64,000 nt of DNA from positions 690,729 to 754,728 of the forward strand of contig CACRXP010000225.1 of assembly GCA_902702965.1 (NCBI GenBank), in the 5' to 3' direction. The notes under the pieces were generated by a model. The model ran no database searches. It saw only the letters and a program-made list of their open reading frames with translations, and was not told the origin of the DNA. The stretch comes from Spirometra erinaceieuropaei (taxonomy: Eukaryota > Platyhelminthes > Cestoda > Diphyllobothriidea > Diphyllobothriidae). Numbering within the stretch: position 1 is the first letter of the stretch; each line of letters starts with the position of its first letter. This document shows, in pieces, positions 24,501 to 39,500 of this stretch. Position numbers and translations under genes: made by a program.

Positions 24501-27500
24501 AGTAAATTTATATCGGAACGGAGTACAAGTAAAACATGTTAGCGATAAGGAAAATCCATTACAGTTCGTCTTTTCATGCGTGTAAGGTGTGAGAGTAGGA
24601 AGAGGTACCAAGAGAGTGAGTCAGGAGACAGTGAGGGCTAGAGAGAGGGGGGAAGGGAGCGGATGAGTGCATCATGGCCGTGTCTGGCGTCCCGTTGCGT
24701 CAAGATCATTCAACTTCACAGCAAACGATCCCAGACGCGCTGACTTGCAGCCACTCGACCATTTTTCGACTTGGACACACGTGCGCCTACACAATCGCAG
24801 TTCCTCATGCGCCACCTGAACAGACCACCCCGTCCCTTACTCCCCTCCCCCTCCTCTGCCATTTGAACGCCACTTCTCGACAAACTTAACACCCACCAGC
24901 TGAACACTACTTCAATTTGCCCAACAAACCTACGAAAGCAGTTGCTATCACAGTCCCACGAATTATCAGGCATGACTGGACGCATTCAACACCAGCCCTA
25001 GCTTCGCCGGCGGCCACTTTAGCCTGAGGGGACAACGCAAAGCTCTGTATTCAGTACAAACACACCTATGTTGCGCAGCACACACCATGTCCAAACATAT
25101 CCGGCCTGTAGTGCGCATATCGGCTATCAGTCCACCAGACTACCAGTTCGATCGGTTGGTAATGCTCACCGAACAGTCATCCAGTCGAGAATATCGCTCA
25201 GCGTCGCCAAGAAGTCAGCCGCGAGGACTGTGGTTTTTTTGAGGGTGTTAGAAAAGTAGTTTAAAGCCAGTGACCGATCTCATGAAAAGTTTGCCGAAAT
25301 TCTGAAATGCGTTTTCGACCAGGAAGGAGTACTTACGTGGGGTTGTAAGATTGACTAGTGTACATCATGATATTTCGGACTCGCCAGGATGTTAACTTCT
25401 AAATGCGCTTATTTTCAATCGCCTCTAGAAGCCCCACGCGATAAAAAATAATCACCTAAATGGTAAGGATTTTTCCAATTGTTTATCGATGCTCTTATAC
25501 ATTTAAATACATTTCATAGGGAAAATACACAAAAATATTCTTTCTCATACACATCTGGTAGACAATCACGTTTTCTCCTAATTGTGTACTCAAAGGAGGG
25601 GCATATTTGGGTTCAAAATAAGTCTTTTAATTTTCCAATAATTTTGAGTATAATTTGCCATTGTATCTGTGTCCATAAGGTGTATACCTTCTGCGTAAAG
25701 AAATCATAATCCTTCTATGCCTTTAAGAAGATACTATATAGTGCTCATAAAATTTTGTAATGGACACGGACCGTGTTGTCTTATTCATGAGGGACATTGT
25801 TAGACGGACGGATGCTATGCGATTTGAATGAACATCGCACGCTCTTAAAAAAAACATCATAATTGAGAATCTATTAAAAATTGAAAAAACACTTTCTTCG
25901 AATATTGAACTTCAAGACTACGTGATTTGTTACTAAATGTGTATAAGAAGGGATATTTTGTGTATTTTCCCTATGAAATGTATCTAAATTTATAACAATT
26001 CAAATGTAAACAATCGGTAAAATCCTTACCATTTATGTAATTATTTTTATCGCGTGGGTCTTTTAGAGGCGATCAAAAAGTAAGTGCATTCAAAAGTTAA
26101 CATCCTGGCGAGTCCGAAATACCATGGGATTATGGTAGACAGTAGTCAATCTTACAACCCCACGTAGGTACTCCCTCCTGGTCGAAAACGCATTTCAGAA
26201 TTTCGGCAAACCTTTCATGAGATCGCTCGTTGACTGTTATGTTCACACCCAGTCTTTAACTTGACAAGCGTAGCTCATTTTTGGCGGGCGGTGCTAGGTG
26301 CGTGAATGAGCAGTTGAAGGGCATAATTCAGAGAGAGGGAGGGCCAGAAGGTTAACTTGACTTACGATGCGTCGGCGTTCACCTCGATGCGGTTTGGACG
26401 CTTCTCTGTCGCCTGGAAGGCCAGATCGAACCAGAGGTCAGGAAGACGGTAACGCACCACTTCGCCACTGCAACGAGCAACGAAGAGGTGTCGGCTGCCG
26501 CTGGTAGCAACGGCTGCAATGGGGTCCTTTGTGGAAGGTGCAGCCAAAAGACCCAAATCCGGAGTCTGTGGCTTGTCTACATCTAGGATACCCATTTTAG
26601 AGAGGTTGCTGGCGCTCTCCCTTTGGTCGATGTGCGCCATTCTGTTCAAGTGGGGGGGGGGGGAGATAAAATCACCTTAACATCACTCCTGGATGACAAG
26701 AAAACAACTCGGAAAGTCGACTTCTTCCCTTGGCTTTAATAAAAGAAATGTTATGTGTCTTAAACCCACCTGGGGTCGCAGTAGGAAAGCGGAACTCAAC
26801 AGCTGCAATCTAATGCCTTTCCGCGAGAAGCACTTAGCTGTCTCATCATCGAAGAACTGCCGGAGAATTTCATGCATCATTTTATCGTAAAAAGACACAT
26901 TCAGAAGTATTCCTACATTTTGAGAGTAACCATCATGCCTTTTACAAACGGGGTACCGTTTACAGCCTGCTTAATCGAGTCCAAACGCATTCGATTGATA
27001 GAGAAAGCTAACAAACAGGACTGAAATACCTTTCCAATTTGTTTTCTCAAAATAATTGGCTCTGATTTTGTGCATCAGCGCATAAAACATCAAGAGCTCG
27101 AAGAGAAAAGTATCTTGAAAGTAACGGTCACCCAGGCACATAAATAATCATCCGGAGATTTCTCACATATGTAAAAAATTATCTGAGACATCTGAAAAAA
27201 ACATCATAAAAATTGGGACACTAGGCCGCAACTGTCTCACACATACAACTTGGACAGTCTACTCCTTGAAAAGACGTTGTCTACGAAGTCTCATGTCCTA
27301 TTTGGGAGGCCTTATATTGTGGTCAAACTGGGGAATTCGTCTCCACTTGTATACTCGAACATCAGTTAGCGGTAAGGAGACGAGATCATCTATCCCAGGT
27401 GGCCGTGCACACAATGGACACTGAAAACAGATTTGCCCGTAAGGACGCTTGCATTGTTGACAAATTCCCAATGAGGCAGTGACATCCTCGAGGCAGTGCA

Positions 27501-30500
27501 CTCAGGTAAAGTATGGATCAATGGGTATGCAAATTTCTCAATGACAAATGGCAATAAGCGAAGCCAATGTCGACAGGACGAGGAGCTGTAACTGGCTCCC
27601 ATTGGGGCAAGCTTAAGCTAAACACAGAATCGTCTGTTAGGCACGATTACATAGCCATCTGCTTTTGCACATGACCCATACAGTAGGTGGGCTAACTCAT
27701 GAAATGCCGACCGAAATTCCGAAATGCGTTTTCGTTTCGAAAAGATTAATTAGGTAGGGTTGTAAGACTAATCAGTCGACAGTATAATTCTATAACGATT
27801 CCGTTACCCAGGGATGGTGGCTTTAGAAAGAACTTCCGTCCGACTGCATACAAAAACTATACTCTGTAAAAAATGACTACTAAAGTAGCATGCATTTTCT
27901 CATTGATTGTCGATGCCCCTAAATGTCCAATTATATTTCATGGAAAACATGCATAAAAATATTCATTCTTTCGCTCATTCGGTAGAAAATTACGTCTACC
28001 TCTGATGTTATACTCGAAGGGTGGACATAATCCGGTTTTAAAAGTTCCTAATTAGGGGATTTTTAAATACCATGAAATGCCCGTTCATAAATCGTCATGT
28101 CTCTTCATTTACCAATGTGGCTTAGAAAGTTAACAATAAAGATCAAATTCACTGCCAAATTTTATAAACCATATATGGTCCCCCTTTATTACCGTAGAGA
28201 AATGTGTGGTTTTCCGTACGCGGAAAGTACATGGCTTGTAGTTTGGAAACCCTGAATGCAAGTGTGACGGCAGAGCGGGTTCAAAAGTACTCGGAAATTA
28301 GAAAAGTTTTTGAAAACCGAATGATACCCTTCCATAGAGTACACAATTGGAAGAAGACGTACTTTTCTACCGGCTGAGCGGAAGATTGAATATTTTTATT
28401 TATTTTTGTCATGAAACACCGTTGGGCTTCTAGGGGCATCCAAAATCAATGAGAAAAATGTATGCTACTTAAGTATTCCTTTTTTACAGAGTATATTTTT
28501 GTATGCATCCAGAAGGAAGTTCGTTCGAAAGCCAGCATTCTGGGGTAACTGATTTATTATAGAATTATACTGCAGACTGATTAGTTTTACAACCCCATTT
28601 AATTAATCTTTTTGAAACTAAAGCGCATTTCGGAATTTCGGTTGACATTTCATGAGTTAGTATGGCCGATGGCAAGCTAGAGAAGCAGCCTCGAAAGGTT
28701 ACGCAATAAGAGCTATTTCATTCAAAAGAGTATCACCTCTTCCTACATGAGTTTCTTGGAATGCCCGTTTTTCATGTCGATAAACTTCGATGGCGTGCTT
28801 TAGTAAAAGTGCGAGTCTCGCGTGATTGCATACCCTTCTCCAGAAATTACGATATATTCACCCAGATACTGGTCGGAAATCCGGCCAGAATGAACACAAA
28901 ATAGACGTTGCCTCGAACTCCTCACCTCCTTTCTCGTCTGGTGGTAGATGGTCACCCATTTCCAACGCCCCCCACCCCAAAAGGGGTTTTGTTTGATCTG
29001 AACGACTTAACAGAAGGCGTCCTGCCCATTCATTTGGAAATGTGGGTCAGACACGTAAATAGGGACCCCCCCGTACGACATATGGTCTTGCGGTCAGTTC
29101 CAGGAGGCACCTCATTTTGTGTCCCAACTTTAACTCTTACCCTCTGAAGAGCAATTTTAGTACCATTGCATCCGAATGGGTGCCAGCAGAAAGCGGCCTT
29201 CCACAGGGTTCGGTCTTGCGTCCTCTCCTCTTCCTCATCTATATAAACGACTGAACTTGAGATCTTGAATGCGATGCCACCATGTTTGTCGATGATACAA
29301 AGATCTGGAAAACAACTAGCTGTGTTGAAGATGAGCAGAAACCACAGGAAGATGTTGATAAGTTGGCTGCATGGTCCAGCAAATGGCTTCTAGCGTTTAA
29401 TGTACCCAACTGGGTAGCCTTGCGCCTAGAATATGGTCGGGAGTGCTTCTCAAAACACGAGTACAACATAAATGGGGTTCCACTAAAAGAAGTGGGCACG
29501 AACAAAGACCTAGGTGGCTGGACAAGTTCAAACTTGCTGCCCTCCGAGCACTGCAAAAGAGCCATCCAATATTCAACTAGCATCATGCACTGGATTAGGC
29601 CTGCCTTCGTTGTCTTCCCTCCCGAACTCTTTTTGACGATATTCAGTACGTTCGTCAGATCGCATTTAGAATATGGAATGCCAACCTGAATGCCCTGGAT
29701 GAAGAAGGACAGTGATGCCATAAAGCAGATGCACGACGGATGACAAAATTAGTGGACAGCCTCAGAATTCTGTAATATACAGCTTAATTTATTCCCCCTA
29801 TCCTATAGACAAATTAGATGTGACCTGTTATGGACACTCCGCATTATCTGCGAGCATGACTGCTTACTCAAATCTGAAGATTTCGTTGACTTCACGATCA
29901 TGAGTCACCTGAGCGGTCATCCGTACGAGGTCAAAAGGGAGCGTACACGCCTAGACCATCGGTAGCTTTCCTTTAGTCAGCGTGTGGCACGACCCTGAAA
30001 CTCACTCCCAAGTGAAATAGCGACAGGTGACACAATGGTTATATTCAAATGGTAGTTGGATTGTGTGATCTTTGATAAACGACGACACCGCAGGACTATC
30101 TGCAGCCAGCCATGTACTTTAGTTCCTAATTTCACTTCCTATGTAAGGCATCCCTGCACTTTTGATGCAATTTCCTTCCGAAAACCACACCAATGATTAC
30201 ATTTTGTGCCAATTCTATACAATTGCGCTTATAATCTCAAATGTACATGGAAAGGACCGTCTGTCGTAACCATCGCAGTTCCGCACAGTATATATGGTTT
30301 TCGATAACGAATATATTACTGGCAACATTTAAGTAACATGTGTGTATAAAATTAACGTTATATGTACTGTTGTCAATAGGGCCATCGAGGACATGGCCTA
30401 TTACCCTAGCAACACTATACTATACTTCCTAGCTCTGACCCGAACTTTAACTTTAATCCCATGCTTAAGCCCCCCGCCATAGTGAAAACCCTAATTCTGG

Positions 30501-33500
30501 CCCACCTAACCTTGACACGATGACGAATAAGCCTGGGTTTAAAGCACAGGCTGCCCTGGCCTGAGGAGTGTGACTAATTGGTAACGGCAAATATGCCGGG
30601 AATAACCATTCAAATCAGCCTTGTATTTAAGTAGCATGTGTGGCGACACGCCTAGACGTGGGCGCGCCAGCCACCTGCGCCATCTACCCTATTTGGTCTG
30701 TGTGAAACCTCCCTAATCAATAACTAGATGAGTGGTCACGGTGTGTGTACTTCGAATAGGCACGTAGGCTCACGCATTGTCAGGCTAACGAATCCCATTA
30801 ACGCGAGTCATCGTAAAACTGCAGACAGAGAGCGGACACCGGCAAGCGCCAAACGCGTCAGGTCTCCTCTAATTACTTTTATCGCATACAAACCCCACAG
30901 GAGCAGTTTGGACCAACGATATCACTGTCAGCGGTAAAACAGCTATGGAGCGCAACGTTCGACTTACCGCTCCAGACCTTCTCGTTGTTTATTGCGAACG
31001 TGAATGGCGGCACCCATGCCAAAGAGGGTTTTGGGGTTTTTGAATTGCCACAGGTGGATCAGTGAGCTATCCGCGATGATGACGTAGCCGCCGGCCATGG
31101 CAAGGCACTTCGGCTCCACCTTTACTGTCTTGCTGTCCATAATGGAGCCCAGGCTGTTGTAGATGGCAATCCTGAACTAAAATGAAAATGGCAAGAACGC
31201 AAGGCTAGGAAAATTCGAACCTACGAGGGGAGTAAGTTTTCCGCGGGAGTAGACTTCAACTGTTTATCCCGATTTCAGGACAGACTACAGATCGATTCTA
31301 TCAGGCCTCGGAATTTTTGGATCTGGGGTCCCTGCAAACTCTCGCATAACGAAGCGTAAGTACTAGTCAGGGAGAGTTACCGAGCAAGACAGGGGGACTG
31401 GAAATGCGTTCACCAACAGGGTTGTCGGACATGCCTATTCCGTTGGGGTTTAGGGTTCAATGTCGGAACTCCTTCCACAGTTTTGTATATTTTAGGGTAA
31501 TGGGCGTTCCCTCTGAAAACCCCATTGGAAACGGTAGAGAGAAGTATTCAAATCAAAATGGCGATTCTACTATGACGTTTTCAGCAATATCTTCTGTGTA
31601 CTAAAACTATTGTGACGATGGACACAGGGATACCGGTGCCTTTAACCTCCAACCTATAAACCGGCAACGTCTGAAAATTGAATATCACCGGTAGCCGCGG
31701 TTCGGCCGCCTGTGAGGCTTTTAGACAGTGATCCCAAGGCAAAACTAACCTCCACCTCCCCTCCCGCATGTAGATGAAGTCGCTGGATTGTACAGTCGTG
31801 GGATTTCGTCTATTCCAGATAGAAACCATCATAGCGTGAGGAAGAAGCTCCACTTGTAGGTCATCCATTCCAACGATCAAGCGGACCCCGATCCGAACGT
31901 CAGGTCTTCAAGGTCAGTGACTTACTATGGTAACGGGTAAGGAATATTCGTTCTGGTCTACCTTGTATATTTTGACTATACTTCCCTTGGTATGGACGGC
32001 AATTGGACTTAAAGCATTGACGGAAGAATTTCCCATCGTCATGCATAGTTCTCATTCAGCCCAACTCACAGTTTTCCAAGTTTTTCCAAGCTAACTGTCG
32101 GCGATTGGTCGTACATGAGTTTCTGGGCTGTCACTTCATAAGCGAATGTGCTCCCAAGTGTTTGCGCAAACCAAACAAGCAAGATAAACGGATGGAGGCG
32201 AATGTTTGAGTTCCAGATGTGCACAGGAATGAAGAATAAAACTGATCGAGCACCAAGTCCTTGAATTTTTGTTAGAAATATCGAAGAAGCGCCTTGGATA
32301 CGATATTCCGCTTCTGTTGCAGGTGAAGATGGTTTAGTTAGGGAGATTTCATTGACTAGACGACCATTTGAGACCCTGCCGTTTATCGCAGACGCATCCT
32401 CAAACACCTCTATTAGATGCCCATGCCTAAAATGTGAATACTGGACGTCCGTTCTACTGCGTTATGTCCCCTTACAGCTGATAAACAAAAAATATTCCAA
32501 AATATTTACTTATGTATGCTATTATCTTTTGGAACGTCACACAAGCGCAAATTGTTCATCCACTGAGCCGGTTGTCGCGATGGATGGTAACTCATCATGT
32601 TGCTAGCGCTACACCCGCCTCCCGACTTGACACCGATTGACTGATAAATAACACCCAGTTAAACATGACAGTTAAACAGGCAGTTACGGGGTGACCTGAT
32701 ACAAGCCTTCCGTATCATACGAGGTCAGGACTGTACCCTCGTACGGGGGGACTTCTTCGAGTTAGCAACCACCACAAATCAACGAGTCCACCCATTCAAA
32801 CTACGTGTGACAGGGGCCAGACTGGACACACGAAAGTTCTTCTTCTCCAACAGAGTGCTGGAAGCCTGTAATGCCCTGCCTGTGGATATCGTTATGCCTG
32901 CTTCAGTCGAGGTCTTTAAGAGGAAGCTGGATTTGTGTAGCAGTGTCCACTAAATTACCACCCCGATCTTTGTAACCTCGAAAAATTCCGGTATTATAAT
33001 GCTACTTGCTATATTTCAGTAACATTTTAAATTGAATTTATTATTGTGCCAACTCATCGCCTACGCTTACTGACATGCACATATGCAAATTTTGTCACCG
33101 GATATATTATTTATTTCGCTGCACTCGAAACGACAGCTCTACAACTGCTCATAACATTAAAATTCGAGACAGTTTGTTTGTCTGTACAGACCTGACGCTT
33201 TTCCGATTATTTGTTCCTTTATGATACCTTTTCGAGTTTTTGAGATTTCGCAGTTGTTTGTAAACAAATAGGGAGTTCAAAGGTGAGGACCTACATTTCC
33301 CTCATTAAACTGAACTGAACTGACGCCAACACACTCTGGCGTAAGCCGTCTGCATGTTCAGATGCAACATCAAATTATTGGCCTTGACATCAGTTGGGAG
33401 CAGTTCATCTGCCGTCATTCTTTTGTAGTAATTAACTTTATCGTGCGCCTTCTCTTGAAATGCAATTCAAACATCGAAGAGTACTGAGGGGATAGGCCAC

Positions 33501-36500
33501 CGGCCCAATCGAGACCAGCTGGGTCTTCCGGTGGTGGGGACTTTGACAGGACGAATGTCTGTCAAGTCACGAAACTGTCATCTCAGTGTCTGCAGCGCTT
33601 GCCGCTTGGGACAAAAGGAATATTTATTTATTGGTATAACTAGGGCTGCAGTGCAGGAGATCTCTGATGGAGCCTCCAGGATTAAAACGGAATGGGTCCT
33701 CACCCTGAGGTTACACTGAGACCAGTGTTCCCGAATCGTGTAAGCCCTTCACTCCTCACTTACAGAATTTCACGATTTTCTCCACCCACATAGTTGAGCA
33801 TGATCCTGAATTTGATCAGAGATTAATTGATTATTACTCGCTACAAGCCCATGGCCTAACTGCGTCCTGTTTAAGATGATGACCGATGGATTGGCAGATA
33901 ATCGATCAATGAAATCGTTTCTAATCGTCCATTCGATTCTGTAAATTGGGCAGTGCCGTGTCGCCAACGCGCCTTACTAGAGCGTCCACAAATCTCCCAG
34001 ATTGTGCCTGTCGTTTATCGACCCTGTGACCTGATCGGGCCCCAAGGCTGAAAGCGTGCGATAGCAATCGTGATGTCTCTGCTGATGAAACCATTCCGTT
34101 ATTTGGATCGGTGAACGCCTGGAGGGCGGTCGTTCAAAGTTGAAAAACAGGGGGTCGACATTAATTTAGACAAATTTGAGCCCCTCGATGAGCAGGGTGT
34201 CTTCTTGGTTTTTGGGGCACGATAAAATGTTTTTGAGAGCTTGCTTCATCGCCGGAAGAGGTTCTATGCCACGCTGTGCCTCAGACTTCCCCACACAGCG
34301 GCGCAATCAGATGCGAAACACAACCTTGTTCCTGGGAAGTGACAGATGAAATGCGTTTCCTCTTGAGCCTGTTTCAGTCACCATGTTCTGTTTGACACTG
34401 AAAACTGTCCTAACAGACAGTCGGCATGCGTGATACAGTTGACGACAAAAGCCGAAGGAGATCCGATGTGACGTGTTAGCGTAACGTAGATACGGAGATG
34501 CGACAGAGTTAGACCTTCGGTCTTTTCGCTGCGCATGTACTAGGTTATGAGACGAAGTCTTATTTTTTCTGCTAAAACTAAACTGTGGGCTGGCCGATGG
34601 TATGAGTGGTTCAAACACGCCTTATGATAAACACCCCTGTCAGCGAGACTATGATGCTGAATTCACAACTCGTGTCCAGAGTGGTGGCTATGGTAGGTGG
34701 TACATAGGAAAAGTTGACTACCAGTCCTCGAGGACACATATCATAGTTGCAGAGGTTGAAATTGGTACAACAGTGGACCAATCAGAAAACCAGCCGATTT
34801 ATTTCACTAGATTTGTGGGCGTCTCAAAAAGGTTGCGACTGTCCTTTGACGTAAGTGACTGACGGTGGCGCCCCTGTCCGGGCACCTCGGAGCACATAAA
34901 GGTTGGAGGGGTTATTGGCGAGTTTAAAGCTTCTACTGCCGACGAGTACAAAGTTCTCCCCATGACTGGTCGATAACTGACCCATCGATGCATGAGACTG
35001 AACTCGCTTATAGACCATTTCTGGACGGATCTCAATGACCGTCTGGGGACTTGGACGCAATCATGACACTACCCTCAGGTTTAACCACTTGGATTTCGAT
35101 TCGCGAAACATGCTTGCGGCGACTGTTGATCGTTTAAGTCTCAGGAGGGTTTTCTAGCGTTCACTGTCCAATTAAAAATATTCAGGCTTTTCTTGAGGTG
35201 TAAAACGTATTTAAAACTCACTGATGCCGCTGAGGAGCCAATCTTGCTGGCGATGCAACAGTGTTCGTCGTTACCGGCGATAGCTATGAGGTTTGGGATG
35301 GACTGAATACAGGTCTACAATAAAAAGGAGATTTTTATGAAAACCAGATGCTCCATTTTGCATGTTTTGATAGACGCGGATCGTAAGGAGAAGAACAGAA
35401 GCGATTCACCATCATAAACAACAAGCGAGAGACACGCTGGATAGAAGCAGCTGTGTCAGGGTTGTCGCAGTACTTGTACAAAAACCCACCACGTTTTCGA
35501 CTGTCCAAAATAGCTACTGAAGTAACTAATTCGTGTAATTTATAGTGGTTAATAACCAGTCTTAAAGATCTCCTAGATGCAGCCGTCAGTCATAACCAAC
35601 TTTGTAAGAGTGGTGCCATAACAGTTTTTGGTCTCATTATTACTTCATTACTCTTCAAAGCCTCCAAAGCAAACGAAAGATTGATGGAGCATTGGAAACG
35701 CATCATGTCCGCATAGGAATGAGTTGCAGCACAGGTTATTTTTGTCTCTAGATCGGTATGAGGACGCCTAATCAGGTGTGCGAAATTCGGTTGAAGAAGG
35801 AGTCCGGTAAGTACGAATGCACGAGGAAAAAGACGGTTAAAAGTGTGTACTTGTGTCTCAACTTGAAAAGATCAGCCAGGGTCTCGGCAATGATGGCATA
35901 AAGTTTAAAAAAGCGGCTTTCGAAACTATTTTTTGACGGATGTTCTTAACTGGAAACCGCAGTTAATCGAAAGACCTTAAATTATTTAAGGGTTTGCGAC
36001 TTGCGGAAACAAATGTGATGTTTGCCAAAGTCATAAACAACGACTTTCCAACATGAAGAACATCGCCCTAGTAGATCAGAGTAGAAAATAAGTAACCATC
36101 GGTAAATCAAATCAAACAGTAGTCAGAGCAGTTCAAAGAAAATTTAAGATGTTCATTAGAAAATAGAAACAATTGCGAGTCACACAAAAGTGTTGGAAAT
36201 CAGTTTTTGGACCAATCTTATAATCACTTCCAGTTCTTAGGTCATGCTACCTGAGAATTCTATTTTCACTATTGTCAGTATTAAATTTTTCCGATTACTT
36301 TTCTGGTGACAGGATTCAGTCTAGACAAACACCAAAATAAACGAAACCAAGCATCAATTCAGCAGTACTTTAGTACGATGGCAGGTGCGGCAGCGTCCAA
36401 TCGTACAGCTTAGAATACATTAATTAGCCTACTAGTTGTGTTTTAGTAGGCCTAATGACAGGATTAAAATTTACATAGTCCTTCAGCTGACAGTCTGTAG

Positions 36501-39500
36501 CTTACCGTGTTTCTTTTGGTGTTCCAGAACATCACGCATCTTTCTTGTGTGTCCGCCCTAGTAAAGGCGTAGACAAGCGTACTAGTACTCCGGCAATAAG
36601 CCCACTGATATTTTGGCCTCAGGTTTGTGAAGTAGATGAACGAATCAATAGCAAGGGCCAGTCGAAGAGAACCCGAACCTTCCCAGGCGCAAGCCGAGGG
36701 CTGTTTTCCAGGTACACTCAGAGTATGCAAGTGCTATAAATAAGCAATTGTTATGGCAGTAAGAATGATAAAGCGAAATCGAAACAACTGTTAATGAAGG
36801 AAAGATCTAATGAAAGATCCATAAGTCCCTATATAAAAGACTCAAAACAGTCGGTCGTGGCCTCGTATCATAGGAATTTAGACAGTTAGTTGTACTGAAG
36901 TCCTTCTCCTCCTGGCTTGGGTGAAAACCCTGTTGAGGCCGCCGTCCTACTCACAATTGGTCAGGCAGTTAATATATATATATATACCTATTATATTCTA
37001 CAAAGCTTACCCTAAGCGAAAGCCCGGAAGCTTCCGACGTCACGAAAAACAGGTGATGTTAGAAATAATTCATGATGCCATGAAACTTCACGAATGTCAA
37101 AGATGATAATAAGGGATTATTTGAATGTTTGCTGATAACTAAAATGTCTTTCAGAAGACTGCAGTAGTGACTTAGAACTTACGTCACCAAGAGGGTTGTA
37201 AAACTGTACAACACCTAGACCGCGATCGGTCTGCTGTTGTCCAGATGCAAATTTTTGTTGTCCACCAACTGCCAGAACTGAGCCATTTTCATTCCAAGCG
37301 GCGCAAGTGATATGAATGCCCGTTTCAAGGAGCGTCGGCGCTAAATAAAGGATGATGTGGATGAAGGTATGCGAAAATTGGCTCGCAATGCCAGGTGCGG
37401 ACTGCTACTACTCGTGTGAGGTTTTGGGAGAGTACGGATAGCAATTTTCCTGAATGCATTATGTCACTATTGCAGGACACAAGAAACAACTCTTAAACAC
37501 AACCGCTGTAACACAAGGACCTCACTTGTATCATTTTCATTTTTCATTATTTGGCATCGTCCAACGTCGTAGCAAATGGCAAGTACGGGGCAGTCTTGTT
37601 CAAAGTAGCCCTTTTCGCCTCGGTACCAGGTTATGCAGACTAGTGAGACTGCTCCGTGAATATCATAGAGACAATAGATCGGTAGCTTGTTCTAGAAAAA
37701 GCAAAAGGAGAATAACTATAATAAAAACAAACGTGCAATTTGTGCAGACAGAAAGGGCAAACCATTTGACAGAATGTATCTTGGTGCCTTCATTTCGTGA
37801 CATAACAGTGAGAGTAACAATGTCCATAAGTGCACATCAGGCAGTTTTCCGTAATCTTCCAAACATTTGATTAATGCCCTTGAATAACTGAAAATATGAA
37901 TATTAACGGGCTTCGAATGTTAGGAAACTAATCATTGGTAAGGGGCGCTCACCGCTCACTAATCATTAGTATGCTCCAATATAAGAAACTCGAGAACACT
38001 ATTCGGCAGAATAAAAAATAAATAAATAGTAGACAGCAATAGTATGGCAGGCGAAATCGAAAACAGCCAAATATATTAGCTATTTCCTGCAGCGGGTAGG
38101 CGTGAATGGCATCTGGTCCCAAGTGCGTAGCCTTAGTGCCAGTGTCTTCTGCAACACCAAGATTTTGGTCTTCTTGATTCCCACTGAAGTCGTTTCCACT
38201 GGGCATTTATATCATTTAAATATGAAACGAGTTGTTGAAATTTTTCGCAAGCCCGTTAAGACACATAACCGATTATGTCGAGTCTCAGCTTTCTCTGATG
38301 GATGCCCAGGACTTTCAAGAATTGTAGAGTAGGCAATTTGTATATGTCAGAAAAACGCACTGAGCTCATAAAACTTAAAACACTAGCATGGCTAAGAAAA
38401 TTTGCCGCTTGACAGTGACAGTCATTCTTATAACATGACACCTGCAAACAAATTATGTATTCTTTGTAGGGAAACGTAGTACCTTGAGTTATATTCATTC
38501 TCTTAGCAGTGAGTTATATTGTTGGTATAACAACGTCCACAAAGTAAACATTCAAAACTTGAATATGTCCATATAAAAATAATTGGACGTAAAATAGACT
38601 GTGGGTAGAAAATAGACCAGGGAGCAAGAGCTAGATTTGGTACTGTTTTGATTAGAAAAAATATTTCCATCAAATCTTTAAAATAGAAAGATTAAGTTTA
38701 AATAATTGGTAGACAGTTATTCCCTTACATATTTGGCCAGGTTAAAACCGACGCGTCATGAGCTAAGCCGTTTGACATGCCCGAATCGAAGTGATAGCAC
38801 TCATTAAACTTCAACATAATATGACATACACATTTGGAGCAGGCGACAGAAGCCTTGGCGATGCAACCCATCCGTACATAGATTTTGAATAAACATTTGG
38901 ATCAAGTGGAGTGAGTGTTCATTTTTTCTTCGCCAACGAGTCTTTTCACTGGCAATTCTATTTGTTTTAGATGTGTTTCATTAATATAAAAAATTTTATA
39001 AATGGTGTTTCATCCCTGCCAGCACCAGCCCCGCCTAGCCCCGCCTGGCCCCCTCAATAATGGCGGGGCTAGAGGGGGCTATGAGGGGGCTAGGCGGGGC
39101 TGTGGAGGGGGCTGTGGCGGGGCATGCAACGCGATAGCCCCGCCTAGCCCCGCCAGCGAAAAAAAATGCGCAAGGGACGCCACATCCCAGCCCACTTTTG
39201 GCACCACTTTAAAATATCGTCCCGATTGTCAAATATACGAATTAATAACACACACAGATTGTAAACCGATGGACAAATAAGAGTTTACGCAATGAGGGAC
39301 TTAAACAAAACCTCAATATATTGTGCTCATCCGCAGCTACATTCAGTGGGCGTAAACGGATGCCTTCTCCATGGTTTATAAGCCAATTTTGATAAATTAG
39401 CTCCTTTAAATTCCAAAGAAGGTACAATAAGTGGTGCTTTTGGAACATATCTTTCGATGCAAATACGCTTCAAAAGGCTTCAATCCAGAGGGGGCTCTGG

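Larger units (their letters stand above)
21350..26365 (-). other. WDR35 introns 10-12
   Basis: Intron 12 (1999 nt) carries the inverted repeat at 22806. Intron 11 is 150 nt. Intron 10 (2524 nt) carries foldback copy b. The rest, 23842-25265 included, shows no recognisable element. Confidence 0.7.
26642..35221 (-). other. WDR35 introns 8 and 9
   Basis: Intron 9 (4326 nt) holds the PLE tail at 27236, foldback copy c and a LINE fragment. Intron 8 (4045 nt) holds a LINE 3' end at 32655-33325. The sequence at 30100-30967 includes degenerate ccctaac units; 31177-32650 and 33330-35221 show nothing recognisable. Confidence 0.7.

Noticed and set aside
34602..34862. 86-codon plus-strand frame starting [17 protein letters not shown]
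   Set aside because: Composition looks protein-like, but there is no recognised domain, splice context or second exon, and it lies antisense in WDR35 intron 8.
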